From NCBI GenBank assembly GCA_964472505.1, contig CAYYQW010000128.1:1-6965 (forward strand): a DNA stretch of 6,965 nt, in the 5' to 3' direction. The notes under the pieces are model-generated. The model was not told where the DNA came from, ran no database searches, and saw nothing but the letters and a program-made list of their open reading frames with translations. The stretch is from JAYEIA01 sp964472505 (GTDB lineage: Bacteria > Bacteroidota > Bacteroidia > Bacteroidales > JAADGE01). Made by a program: the position numbers and the translations under genes. Positions 1 to 6,322 of the stretch are shown in pieces (position 1 is the stretch's first letter; each line of letters begins with the position of its first letter).

Positions 1-59
1 CAAAACAAGGGTATACAGAAAATTATAATCAAATACTTGAGGAACTTCCGTTAAAATAA
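1..59 (+). CDS. 3' end of an unidentified protein-coding gene
   Basis: Reading from base 3, the frame gives KQGYTENYNQILEELPLK followed by a TAA stop at 57-59. The composition is that of an ordinary soluble protein C-terminus, while the other two forward frames look less protein-like. The rest of the gene lies outside the window, so its family cannot be named. It runs towards the minus-strand gene ending at 362, making 60-361 a convergent intergenic region. The coding call is an inference from amino-acid composition over only 18 codons. Confidence 0.5.
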   Translation, partial: KQGYTENYNQILEELPLK

Positions 60-105
60 GCGTAGTTAAAAACTAATGCTCAGCGCAACGCTTGCCCGCG
101 TTTGC

Positions 106-188
106 AAATCTGCCGGATTTTAATTCAAAAACCGTTTAGAAAATAATTGAGCACCACAGTAATTTATAAAACCAAATCCGGCAGATTT
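106..188 (+). repeat. 83-bp palindrome-ended dispersed element, copy 1
   Basis: The element begins AAATCTGCCGGATTT (106-120) and ends with its exact reverse complement (174-188), giving 15-bp arms. The interior contains a conserved block around GCACCACAGTAATTTATAAA. A second copy in the same orientation lies at 6704-6787; the two match closely over their whole length and share short flanks (GTTTGCAAATC before, TTTCGTT after). It is too short to encode a protein and shows no obvious target duplication. It may be a MITE-like or REP-like intergenic repeat, or a structured RNA or terminator unit. The repeat is seen directly; its mobility is inference. Confidence 0.8.
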
Positions 189-227
189 CGTTAAAAGCAT
201 GACCCATGCCACCGCTTCAAGCCGAAT

Positions 228-306
228 AGTCAGGGCTTGACATCCAAAAATCTCATTTGTATAAATGAATGCAACTACTTATAAATGAGCAATTCAAGCT
301 CTGACT
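228..306. repeat. Bulged imperfect palindrome downstream of the CxxC gene
   Basis: The outer arms 228-240 (AGTCAGGGCTTGA) and 294-306 (TCAAGCTCTGACT) pair at 12 of 13 positions. The inner arms 252-264 (CTCATTTGTATAA) and 279-289 (TTATAAATGAG) pair with a two-base bulge. The loop is about 14 bases. The fold lies 56 bases beyond the stop of the minus-strand gene at 362, so it could act as a terminator. Its bulged, nested form also resembles the palindrome at 1021-1142, which sits in the same place relative to the HNH gene. The primary sequences of the two are not obviously alike. Confidence 0.6.
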
Positions 307-361
307 TACGGATTTTAGGCTGCACCGCGTGCGAATTCCACTGGGCAAAGTTAAATTATTT

Positions 362-946
362 TTAAATTGAGATATCTACCTGTTCAGCAAGTGGTCGAAT
401 CTCATTAAAAATTTCATTTTGTGTCAATCCAAAACTTTTAAATCTTTCGAGCCTAACATTAGCTTTGTCATCGAAGATGTCATAGCCACCAGTTATACAG
501 ACAAAGAAGTTTCCTTTTTGCTGAGAGGTAAATTGATTTGTTGGACGAGAATTGATTGTGCTTATAATTTTTTGGATTGCACTTTCAACAAAACCGACCA
601 TAATCTCTTCACTGCCTCCATGTGATAGTTTTATGTTGGATCCATCTTTAACTATATTGATAATCAACATGTATTCTCGCTTTATTTTACATTTAGATAC
701 TAAATTATCATAATTATATAAAGGAAAATCACTAATATGTATATCTAAGATTTCAACATTTGGAGAACCACAAAATTTGCATGTAAGACCATCCTCCACT
801 CTCCAATTCTCGACTTGAGTCATTACTTCAAATTCTGTTTTGCGTCTGTACTCATCTAGGTCGGCACCCTCCAAAGTAGTGATGTGTCGAACTCCATCAC
901 TCTGTAAACAATTTCTACATCCAAGATTGTAAGAAATAATAATCAT
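362..946 (-). CDS. Hypothetical protein with two CxxC pairs (possible zinc ribbon)
   Basis: A 194-residue protein of a family I do not recognise. Two CxxC pairs are visible, C10/C13 (GCRNC) near the N-terminus and C56/C59 (TCKFCG). Together they could bind one zinc ion, as in zinc-ribbon proteins. The segment between them is acidic and polar. The C-terminal two thirds alternate hydrophobic and polar stretches, as in a compact alpha/beta domain. No signal peptide or membrane helix is seen, so a cytoplasmic location is likely. The ATG at 944-946 follows an A-rich leader (a run of nine As ending in AAGTAAT), a start context usual in Bacteroidota. It is co-directional with the HNH gene 196 bases upstream, but a large palindrome separates them, so co-transcription is uncertain. 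The gene is visibly AT-rich, like the HNH gene and unlike the membrane-protein gene at 2580, consistent with acquisition. No function is proposed. Confidence 0.8.
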   Translation of the reverse strand: MIIISYNLGCRNCLQSDGVRHITTLEGADLDEYRRKTEFEVMTQVENWRVEDGLTCKFCGSPNVEILDIHISDFPLYNYDNLVSKCKIKREYMLIINIVKDGSNIKLSHGGSEEIMVGFVESAIQKIISTINSRPTNQFTSQQKGNFFVCITGGYDIFDDKANVRLERFKSFGLTQNEIFNEIRPLAEQVDISI

Positions 947-1020
947 ATTACTTTTTTTTTAAAATTTTACATATATCTCACTATATATTTGCACTTTTGA
1001 TACGAGCTAAAATGTTCGTT
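947..1020. promoter_or_regulatory. AT-rich leader of the CxxC gene, no clear promoter
   Basis: This stretch lies between the large palindrome and the CxxC gene start. It is very AT-rich, with ATATATCTCACTATATAT near 970-988 and a poly-A run on the coding strand directly before the start codon. A match to the Bacteroidota consensus TTTG-N19-TAnnTTTG was sought on the minus strand and not found. The gene may use a weak promoter here or depend on read-through. Confidence 0.3.
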
Positions 1021-1142
1021 AACATTGAGTATATGCAAAGTAGGCGATTACGGGCTTCAAACTTATCAAACCGTTACAATTTCGAAGCGGGCTACAACCC
1101 TTGTATTTACTATTATCACGCCTATTTTGTATATACATTGTT
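1021..1142 (-). repeat. 122-bp bulged palindrome resembling a recombination site (attC-like)
   Basis: The left arm 1021-1046 (AACATTGAGTATATGCAAAG then TAGGCG) pairs with the right arm 1119-1142 (CGCCTATTTTGTATATACATTGTT). Over the core GTATATGCAAAGTAGGCG, 16 of 18 positions match, and the AAC/GTT ends also pair after a small bulge. An inner stem joins GCTTC (1054-1058) to GAAGC (1084-1088). On the minus strand the structure starts immediately after the TAG of the HNH gene and ends in CAATGTTAACG. A long imperfect hairpin with extrahelical bases, AAC...GTT ends and abutment to an ORF stop recalls integron attC sites. However, the canonical RYYYAAC and GTTRRRY boxes are not matched, and no integrase is in the window. 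A terminator or processed RNA structure is the main alternative. Confidence 0.55.
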
Positions 1143-1149
1143 CTACACC
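1139..1149. repeat. Left 11-bp inverted repeat bracketing the HNH gene
   Basis: TGTTCTACACC here is the exact reverse complement of GGTGTAGAACA at 2178-2188. It contains the HNH stop codon (1143-1145) and its first bases are the end of the bulged palindrome. The coincidence of a perfect 11-mer with both edges of one gene suggests the boundaries of an inserted unit. The alternative is chance or a protein-binding site. Confidence 0.55.
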
Positions 1150-2156
1150 GTTTTTCTTATCGTTCCATCATCATCGAATTCTCTATCCTTCCATATTCCA
1201 TTTTTATCGTAAAAAAATGAACCAGTCGAACCATCACTTAGTCGAAATTGATTAGCATCACAGTTAAATACACTACCTAATAATTCTGCATAATCATTAG
1301 CATTACCTTGTTCATAAACATTTCCTTCAAAATTCTCCTTATTTTTTCTTGTCACAAAAATGGTATCTTTCCCCTTGTTTTCTATCAAGTACTCAAAAGG
1401 GTCACGGAATAGCATTTGCTGATATAAGCACTTAGCAAATAAATTCCTAAATTGAATAGGTGCTAGAGTATGTGATAGGTATTGATTATACTCATCCACT
1501 TTTACTAATTCTTGTAATCCCGAATCTGCTAACAGTACAATTATCCCAATATCATTCATCCTTATTGCATAACACTGTTCTGGAACAGAATCCAAATAAT
1601 CAAAATTCAACCTGTAGTCAGATTTGGATGTTTTTAACTTACAAACGAATATTGAACCCGGAAAAAAATTAGTAAATTCTACTTTTCTATCAATGCTCCT
1701 AAGGAATAGATGATTCAAACGGAGAAACTGGAATTGTCGTTCGGTTACAATTTTATTTGAGTCTCTTAATTTTATGTCTTCTTTTAGAAATTGTTCTTTG
1801 TATAGAATTTTATAAAAAATTAATTGACTCCATTTATAGATTGATCCCTTGCTTACATTATTTTTAAAATAATCATATCCTTTATCAACTCCAGTCTGAA
1901 TTTCTTTTTCCAATGCTGACAAACTATTATTATTGCAGTCTTGGCAACATGGAATGGTAGCAGAGCGATAATTAAAGTAACTGTCATTTAATAATTTCAA
2001 TGGGTCTTTCCACAAATCAAATTTCTGAAGAACCCATTTCGGGAAAATATGTTCTTTAGTCTTATTTGTATTATTTAACGATGTTCCACACAAGAAACAT
2101 ATATTTTCATTGTTTGCTTCTCTTTTAAACCAATTTTCAAAATTTAGTATATCCAT
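1143..2156 (-). CDS. Putative HNH endonuclease, 337 aa
   Basis: Residues 18-80 carry an HNH-type zinc/nuclease motif: C20-x2-C23 (ICFLCG), E35-H36 in KEHIFPKW, then C70/C71 and C74 followed by asparagines (CCQDCNNN) and an ExE helix near 83-85. In such proteins the EHIFPKW histidine is the catalytic candidate, the cysteines hold a structural zinc, and the asparagines complete the metal site. The remaining 250 residues, with a hydrophobic IGIIVLLADSG segment near 204-214, match no domain I can name and may give target or partner specificity. No signal peptide is present, so the protein is probably cytoplasmic. The stop codon lies inside the left 11-bp box (1139-1149), and the right box is 22 bases upstream of the start. 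The gene is AT-rich. Proteins of this form occur as accessory or phage-defence nucleases, but the substrate is unknown. Confidence 0.7.
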   Translation of the reverse strand: MDILNFENWFKREANNENICFLCGTSLNNTNKTKEHIFPKWVLQKFDLWKDPLKLLNDSYFNYRSATIPCCQDCNNNSLSALEKEIQTGVDKGYDYFKNNVSKGSIYKWSQLIFYKILYKEQFLKEDIKLRDSNKIVTERQFQFLRLNHLFLRSIDRKVEFTNFFPGSIFVCKLKTSKSDYRLNFDYLDSVPEQCYAIRMNDIGIIVLLADSGLQELVKVDEYNQYLSHTLAPIQFRNLFAKCLYQQMLFRDPFEYLIENKGKDTIFVTRKNKENFEGNVYEQGNANDYAELLGSVFNCDANQFRLSDGSTGSFFYDKNGIWKDREFDDDGTIRKTV

Positions 2157-2177
2157 GCTATGCTGTTGTCTTCAAAT

Positions 2178-2188
2178 GGTGTAGAACA
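2178..2188. repeat. Right 11-bp inverted repeat bracketing the HNH gene
   Basis: GGTGTAGAACA is the exact reverse complement of the box at 1139-1149. It lies 22 bases upstream of the HNH start codon, within the leader of that gene. If the pair marks a mobile unit, this is its gene-proximal edge. Confidence 0.55.
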
Positions 2189-2231
2189 CTTGTGGAGACA
2201 TATTACGTTTATTTCTCATTCATTTACATAC

Positions 2232-2273
2232 AACCGGTGTTTATATAGTGAATAGGTTAAATAAAGACCGGTT
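2232..2273. repeat. Hairpin with 13-bp arms, possible terminator or operator
   Basis: AACCGGTGTTTAT (2232-2244) and ATAAAGACCGGTT (2261-2273) are complementary at 12 of 13 positions, with a 16-base loop. TTATAATT follows on the plus strand and ATGTAAATG on the minus strand. It could stop transcripts coming from the membrane-protein gene before the HNH gene, or bind a dimeric regulator of the HNH gene. The T-tract is weak, so neither role is certain. Confidence 0.5.
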
Positions 2274-2292
2274 TTATAATTACCGATCTAAT

Positions 2293-2347
2293 TTATTAAT
2301 TTTGATTTGAAAATCAAAAAAGTATTTTAATAATTCATAGCCTCTGC
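2293..2347 (+). repeat. 55-bp exact duplicate, left of the assembly gap
   Basis: These 55 bases are identical to 2448-2502 and end exactly where the Ns begin. The segment contains a nested palindrome: TTATTAA with TTAATAA outside, and TTTTGATTT-GA-AAATCAAAA inside. Identity that stops precisely at both gap edges points to contig ends sharing a k-mer rather than a biological duplication. Confidence 0.9.
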
Positions 2348-2447
2348 NNNNNNNNNNNNNNNNNNNNNNNNNNNNNNNNNNNNNNNNNNNNNNNNNNNNN
2401 NNNNNNNNNNNNNNNNNNNNNNNNNNNNNNNNNNNNNNNNNNNNNNN
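2348..2447. other. Assembly gap, 100 Ns
   Basis: Exactly 100 unknown bases, the conventional length for a gap of unspecified size. Because the flanking 55 bases are identical, the true sequence is probably a single copy with no gap. A collapsed longer repeat between the contigs remains possible, since contigs tend to end at repeats. Confidence 0.98.
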
Positions 2448-2502
2448 TTATTAATTTTGATTTGAAAATCAAAAAAGTATTTTAATAATTCATAGCCTCT
2501 GC
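2448..2502 (+). repeat. 55-bp exact duplicate, right of the assembly gap
   Basis: Identical to 2293-2347 and starting at the first base after the Ns. The sequence continues directly into the GC-rich repeat at 2503-2530. If the two copies are merged, the window shortens by 155 bases. Confidence 0.9.
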
Positions 2503-2504
2503 CC

Positions 2505-2530
2505 CGCTCGCGCGCGTTTGCAACGCGTGC
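2505..2530. repeat. GC-rich hairpin containing the shared 19-bp box
   Basis: CGCTCGCGCGCGTTTGCAA (2505-2523) recurs as CGCTTGCCCGCGTTTGCAA at 89-107 and CGCTCGCACGTGTTTGCAA at 6687-6705, each within two or three mismatches. Here it folds into a tight hairpin: 2510-2518 pairs with 2522-2530 over nine pairs including one G-T, with a three-base loop. It stands out sharply from its AT-rich surroundings. It may belong to the same dispersed repeat family as the 83-bp elements, but that element itself is absent here. Confidence 0.6.
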
Positions 2531-2579
2531 GAAATAAGTGTGCGCCGGCAATTTTTCCGTCCTGAACAAATAGTTATGC

Positions 2580-4178
2580 TCAGAAACCAAATTTTCTTCG
2601 GTACCTTCGCTGCCAAAACAGATAAACAAAACCTATAAACACCATTGGCCAAAACCAAGCTTCCGCCTCTGCGGCCGATAACAAAAAAAAGAAATATGCT
2701 AAAAGAAGTGACAAAAAAGTATAAACAGGCACAAGAATTTGTTTATTCGACCAAAATATGCGAATAAATGAAACGGTGAAATAAGCTGCAAAATGCGGCA
2801 AAGATAAAAGCAAAAACAAAGCAAAAACAATAGCAGCCAAGCTTAACAACCAAAACAATGCCGAAACAAACCAACCACTGTCTCGAAATCTTTCAAAAAA
2901 TTCGACGACAGGAAGCGGGTCTTCATAATAAGAGGATAAAAAGAAGCGGCCAAATTCCAAGGAGCAAACTTGCTCAAAACCCGGGAAACGGGCATAAGAA
3001 GGCTTACGGTTATTGGGCGGTATTTCAAGCGACATTATCCGGCCCAAGCTGTCGGCACGAAAACTGAGCCCGGCAAACAAGTAGCCGTCGGAATTTAAGG
3101 TCAGATGCATAAAGTGCACCATCAATCCCGATTCGGAAGGCAAAATGGCCGAAGCCGGGCCGTATCGATCTTGTAATTCATTTATACTGCTTTCCCCTAT
3201 GTGCCGGCTGATGCGAGAAAGCGAACTCATAATACGAAATTGAGAGTCAATCTCAGGCAAATCCGCCGCAGCCGAATAATAAAATTCGTGCTTTCGCAAA
3301 TAATATATATTTCCGTCGGGATGCTTTATTTTCAGCGGCTCTTGATATGATTTTACAGCTTTAGAAGCTTCCGGCTTTAACAAAACCAAAGTATCCTGCG
3401 GCATTATTTTGTAGGCATTGGCTTTGGGCGATTCGTAAAATCGTGCCGTTTTTTTATTTACAATATACCGTCCGGCCCGTAAATGAGAAATATGCACAAA
3501 ACCCTGATATCCGCTCTCTGTTTTGGCATGAACAAAATTATTTGCAGCACGACCCAAAGGAATGACATGACTACCTTCCGGCAAAATTATGCTCGGACTT
3601 GCATTTTGCTCGTCTTGAGATAGAATTTTCGGACTTTTTTGCAAATAACCGGCTGTTTCAAGGCTGAACATATCCGGCTCGTAATTCGAAACACGCTCTA
3701 AGCTTGCCGAATGGTTCAAGAAGAAACAAAAAGCAAGCAAAACGATTAAGGAAAATAAAGCATGGCGCAGCTTGGCGCTGCGCAGAAAAGCTATAATTTG
3801 TAATCCCGCATTAGGAAATTTCAAATTAACAGGTCTGCTGCTTTTACTCTTTGATTTTTCAATTCGTCGCTTGTCTTTATTGGCTCCGGGCAGAAAATCT
3901 TCGGATTTTTCTTCAGGTCGGTTTTTAAAATCATTTTCCGTTACATCGTTATCGGCAAAGTAATTTGCCAAAACCTCTCGGTAGGATTCTTTTGCACTTT
4001 CTAAATCAGAATCCGTAATATTGAGTTCATCCAGTTGCTTAATCAGCAGCATGGATTGCTCTGCTGTTTCAAGGCTTCCGGGAGCTCGCAGGTCTTCGCC
4101 CTCGCGTCCGGGCGCAACAATATCCCACGAATAAAATATTCTGTCTAAAAGTTCTAATGCTTTTTGATTGTCATTCAT
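2580..4178 (-). CDS. Four-helix membrane protein with SH3-like extracytoplasmic region
   Basis: A 532-residue protein whose family I do not recognise. Residues 1-130 are polar, helical at the start and lysine/serine-rich near 100-117, and probably cytoplasmic. Hydrophobic helices lie at about 139-155, 436-461, 481-501 and 507-523, and the tail RRYRRKFGF is strongly basic. By the positive-inside rule both ends face the cytoplasm and residues 158-435 lie outside. That outer region resembles a bacterial SH3 fold around 198-233 (LPEGSHVIPLG...GYQGFVHISHL), possibly a second one around 237-300. The ELQDRYGPASA stretch, then GLSFRADSLGRI (334-382), recalls the RYGxP pattern of BamE-like or SmpA-like domains. 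SH3-like domains often contact cell wall or partner proteins, so an envelope role is likely. The gene is less AT-rich than those at 362-2156. It diverges from the chemoreceptor gene with 246 bases between starts. No clear promoter or Shine-Dalgarno sequence precedes the ATG. Confidence 0.75.
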   Translation of the reverse strand: MNDNQKALELLDRIFYSWDIVAPGREGEDLRAPGSLETAEQSMLLIKQLDELNITDSDLESAKESYREVLANYFADNDVTENDFKNRPEEKSEDFLPGANKDKRRIEKSKSKSSRPVNLKFPNAGLQIIAFLRSAKLRHALFSLIVLLAFCFFLNHSASLERVSNYEPDMFSLETAGYLQKSPKILSQDEQNASPSIILPEGSHVIPLGRAANNFVHAKTESGYQGFVHISHLRAGRYIVNKKTARFYESPKANAYKIMPQDTLVLLKPEASKAVKSYQEPLKIKHPDGNIYYLRKHEFYYSAAADLPEIDSQFRIMSSLSRISRHIGESSINELQDRYGPASAILPSESGLMVHFMHLTLNSDGYLFAGLSFRADSLGRIMSLEIPPNNRKPSYARFPGFEQVCSLEFGRFFLSSYYEDPLPVVEFFERFRDSGWFVSALFWLLSLAAIVFALFLLLSLPHFAAYFTVSFIRIFWSNKQILVPVYTFLSLLLAYFFFLLSAAEAEAWFWPMVFIGFVYLFWQRRYRRKFGF

Positions 4179-4367
4179 ACCAAGCTATTATTGATGCGAA
4201 GCAGCGGAAGCTAAGATATACAAATTTTAGTAACTCTCCTCTGATTTAGCCGGTTTTTATAGTCTGTAAAATGTTCATCCGAACCATGAAAAAATATAAT
4301 TTCCTAAAATACATTTTTAAACATGTTTTTTATTTTCGGTCAATACAAAAGCAGCATAATTTTTGCG

Positions 4368-4399
4368 TTTACCAATCATAATCAACCCATTATTCTTTG
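4368..4399 (+). promoter_or_regulatory. Putative Bacteroidota-type promoter for the chemoreceptor gene
   Basis: TTTA (4368-4371) and TATTCTTTG (4391-4399) are separated by 19 bases. This approximates the -33/-7 pattern TTTG-N19-TAnnTTTG, with one change in the first box and one extra base in the second. The second box ends 25 bases before the start codon, giving a short A-rich leader. The match is imperfect and the call is an inference. Confidence 0.4.
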
Positions 4400-4424
4400 A
4401 AGAAAAACTTTACAAAAATTCATT

Positions 4425-6302
4425 ATGAAAATAAAACTCAATACCATCGGCTCAAAGCTATTAATATGGCTAATACTCATTATTGTTGTTCTTTTTGCCA
4501 TAAACATGATTTTTGTTTACAACAATTCGAAACAAAAAGCCAAACAAGATTTTAAAAATGGTGCAAAAATTGAACAAAACGATATTAATCTGAGTTTTAA
4601 GATGTGGATTGACGACAATGTTCGACTGGTGAAAATTATAGCCAATGACAAAAGAATTATTAATGCCTGCCTCAATCCGGAAAACGAAGCCATAAGAGCC
4701 GAAGCTGCAGAATTCCTGAATTCTGTATTTGAACAAACTCAAGGACTTGAAAACATCCCCGTTTCCATAAAGCTCGACTCAGGCCAAACATTTACCATCA
4801 CTTACGATGGGGAAAACATCCAAATTACAGACGGGAACTTCATTATTGATACAGTAGATGGAAAAACGCTGGGAAAATGCAGCCCGGATTTCAGCTATAT
4901 TAAAAATATTTATGAAGGAGAAGAAACTTATATCTGTAAGGCATACCCAAGCATTCTGAGAGGTAATCCTATTTTTGTAATATCATCAGAAATAAAGCAT
5001 GAAAATAAACCGGTAGGTGTAGCTGTAGTAGCACCTCAATTGGATTATTTTACCGAGCGATTTATAAGTTCGAGGGACAATATTGAAAGCAATGCAGAAA
5101 TCTTTTTTTTCGATGATCGAGGTTTAATCATTGCCCATAAACAAAAAAAGCTTCTTCTAAACGAAGAACAGACCGAAATAAATATACAAAATATTTTATC
5201 ACATTCTCAAGAAACAGAATTTCTGCAAACTATCAGCAACACCAGCTCATACCTGTCTTATAAAGAATTAGACTTTGGAGGCTATACCCATGAAAACAAA
5301 TGGTATATCGGGCTGTTTAAACCGGAATCTGTAATCAATCGTTCGGCAAATGATCTGTTTATCAACTCTTTATTCATGGCAATTCTTATTGTAGTCTTTA
5401 TTATCATTGTCATAGCCATTGGCTCAGCAAGGCTTATTACAAAACCTTTTGCAAAATTATCCGATAAAATTAGTGATTTATCAAAAGGCCGGTTCTCAAA
5501 AAGCTTCTCTGATAAAATAATATACAGAAATGATGAAATTGGAAGACTGAGCTATTCATTAAAAACAATGACAGAAACAATTCAAGATATTGCGATTAAA
5601 ATAAAAGAGAGCAGCAAAAATGTGAGCAGCGGAAGCGATCAGGTGGCTAACGGTTCACAACAAATAGCCCGGGGAGTGAATGAGCAGGCAGCATCCATAG
5701 AGGAAATAAGCTCCTCAATGGAGCAAATGGCTGCAACAATAAACCAAAATACCCAAAATGCCCAAATAACAGAAAAAAATGCATTGATAGCAGAAAAAGG
5801 AATTCTTGAAGGTCAAAATTCAACAAAGAATACTTTGCAAACCATGCGTAATATTTCAGAAAAGATTATGGTTATTAACGAGATAGCGGAAAAAACCGAC
5901 TTATTGGCTATCAATGCAGCCATTGAAGCAGCCAGAGCCGGTGAATCCGGAAAAGGATTTGCCGTAGTGGCAACTGAAGTCAGAAAATTAGCGGAAAAAT
6001 CTCAAAGCGCAGCCAATCAAATTATTGATTTAACCGTTTCAGGAGTAGAAGTAGCTCAAAAATCCGGAGAAATACTCTCACGTATTGTGCCTGATGTTCA
6101 AAAAACAGCACGTCTGGTTCAGGAAATCACAACATTCAGCAAAGAGCAAACTGCCAATGCCAACCAAATCAGCGAATCAATTCAACAATTAAATTCAGTA
6201 GTGCAACAAAACGCATCTACTGCCGAAGAACTCTCATCCGGAGCAACAGAGTTGGCCGAACAAAGTAATATCCTTGAAAAAGCCATCAAATTTTTCAATT
6301 AA
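4425..6302 (+). CDS. Methyl-accepting chemotaxis protein with a Cache-type sensor
   Basis: A complete 625-residue transmembrane chemoreceptor. Order of parts: short basic N-terminus, first membrane helix about 12-31, extracytoplasmic sensor about 32-310, second helix about 312-336, HAMP domain about 333-388 (TKPFAKLSDKISDLSKG...NDEIGRLSYSL), then the signalling coiled coil. The sensor's long first helix and its IFFFDDRGLIIAHK strand pair near 226-238 fit a double Cache domain, which usually binds small organic ligands; the ligand here is unknown. The hairpin tip (489-526) has the canonical EKTDLLAINAAIEAARAGES then GKGFAVVATEVRKLAEKS, which contacts CheA and CheW. Glutamate/glutamine-rich stretches near 419-440 and 596-613 are the likely methylation helices. 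No C-terminal NWETF-type CheR tether is present. No other chemotaxis gene lies nearby, so it is an orphan receptor. A strong terminator follows. Confidence 0.95.
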   Translation: MKIKLNTIGSKLLIWLILIIVVLFAINMIFVYNNSKQKAKQDFKNGAKIEQNDINLSFKMWIDDNVRLVKIIANDKRIINACLNPENEAIRAEAAEFLNSVFEQTQGLENIPVSIKLDSGQTFTITYDGENIQITDGNFIIDTVDGKTLGKCSPDFSYIKNIYEGEETYICKAYPSILRGNPIFVISSEIKHENKPVGVAVVAPQLDYFTERFISSRDNIESNAEIFFFDDRGLIIAHKQKKLLLNEEQTEINIQNILSHSQETEFLQTISNTSSYLSYKELDFGGYTHENKWYIGLFKPESVINRSANDLFINSLFMAILIVVFIIIVIAIGSARLITKPFAKLSDKISDLSKGRFSKSFSDKIIYRNDEIGRLSYSLKTMTETIQDIAIKIKESSKNVSSGSDQVANGSQQIARGVNEQAASIEEISSSMEQMAATINQNTQNAQITEKNALIAEKGILEGQNSTKNTLQTMRNISEKIMVINEIAEKTDLLAINAAIEAARAGESGKGFAVVATEVRKLAEKSQSAANQIIDLTVSGVEVAQKSGEILSRIVPDVQKTARLVQEITTFSKEQTANANQISESIQQLNSVVQQNASTAEELSSGATELAEQSNILEKAIKFFN

Positions 6303-6322
6303 AACAGATCCGCAGATTCAAT

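Larger units (their letters stand above)
60..361. other. Convergent intergenic region rich in palindromes, no gene
   Basis: No credible coding frame is seen. In order it holds a 19-bp GC-rich box (89-107), the 83-bp palindrome-ended element (106-188), a tiny perfect hairpin GCATG-ACC-CATGC (197-209), and a longer bulged palindrome (228-306). The genes on either side point towards it, so it must accommodate termination from both directions. No T-tract terminator of the classical type is obvious. Confidence 0.6.
2157..2579. other. Gene-free region with hairpins, an assembly gap and a GC-rich repeat
   Basis: Both flanking genes are on the minus strand: the HNH gene starts at 2156 and the membrane-protein gene ends at 2580. 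In between are the 11-bp box, a 13-bp-arm hairpin (2232-2273), the duplicated 55-mer around 100 Ns, and a GC-rich hairpin (2505-2530). A reading frame can be drawn through the gap on the minus strand, but most of it is N and the rest is repeat DNA. No gene is called. A clear promoter for the HNH gene was not found. Confidence 0.6.

Noticed and set aside
106..188. CRISPR repeat or tandem array
   Set aside because: There are only two copies about 6.6 kb apart, with no regular spacers; the ends are long inverted repeats of a dispersed element.
419..625. A 68-codon plus-strand frame
   Set aside because: It lies wholly antisense to the CxxC gene, which has the more convincing protein composition and start context.
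1021..1142. Calling this a true integron attC site
   Set aside because: The RYYYAAC and GTTRRRY boxes are not matched and no integron integrase is in the window, so only an attC-like label is supported.
997..1255. Two overlapping plus-strand frames of 71 and 76 codons
   Set aside because: They cover the palindrome and the 3' end of the HNH gene in antisense; the residues are low-complexity Y/F/S-rich and no promoter is seen.
2297..2304. TAATTTTG as a plus-strand promoter -7 box
   Set aside because: It matches TAnnTTTG, but the upstream box is poor and no plus-strand gene follows for nearly 2 kb; it is part of the duplicated palindrome.
2327..2629. A 100-codon minus-strand frame crossing the gap and overlapping the end of the membrane-protein gene
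   Set aside because: About a third of it is N, its 3' part comes from the duplicated 55-mer, and the rest is repeat DNA with the GC-rich box. Its apparent protein depends on the arbitrary gap length.
2843..3067. Short frames on both strands within the membrane-protein gene
   Set aside because: They are shadow frames of the 532-residue gene, which is continuous and has coherent membrane helices.
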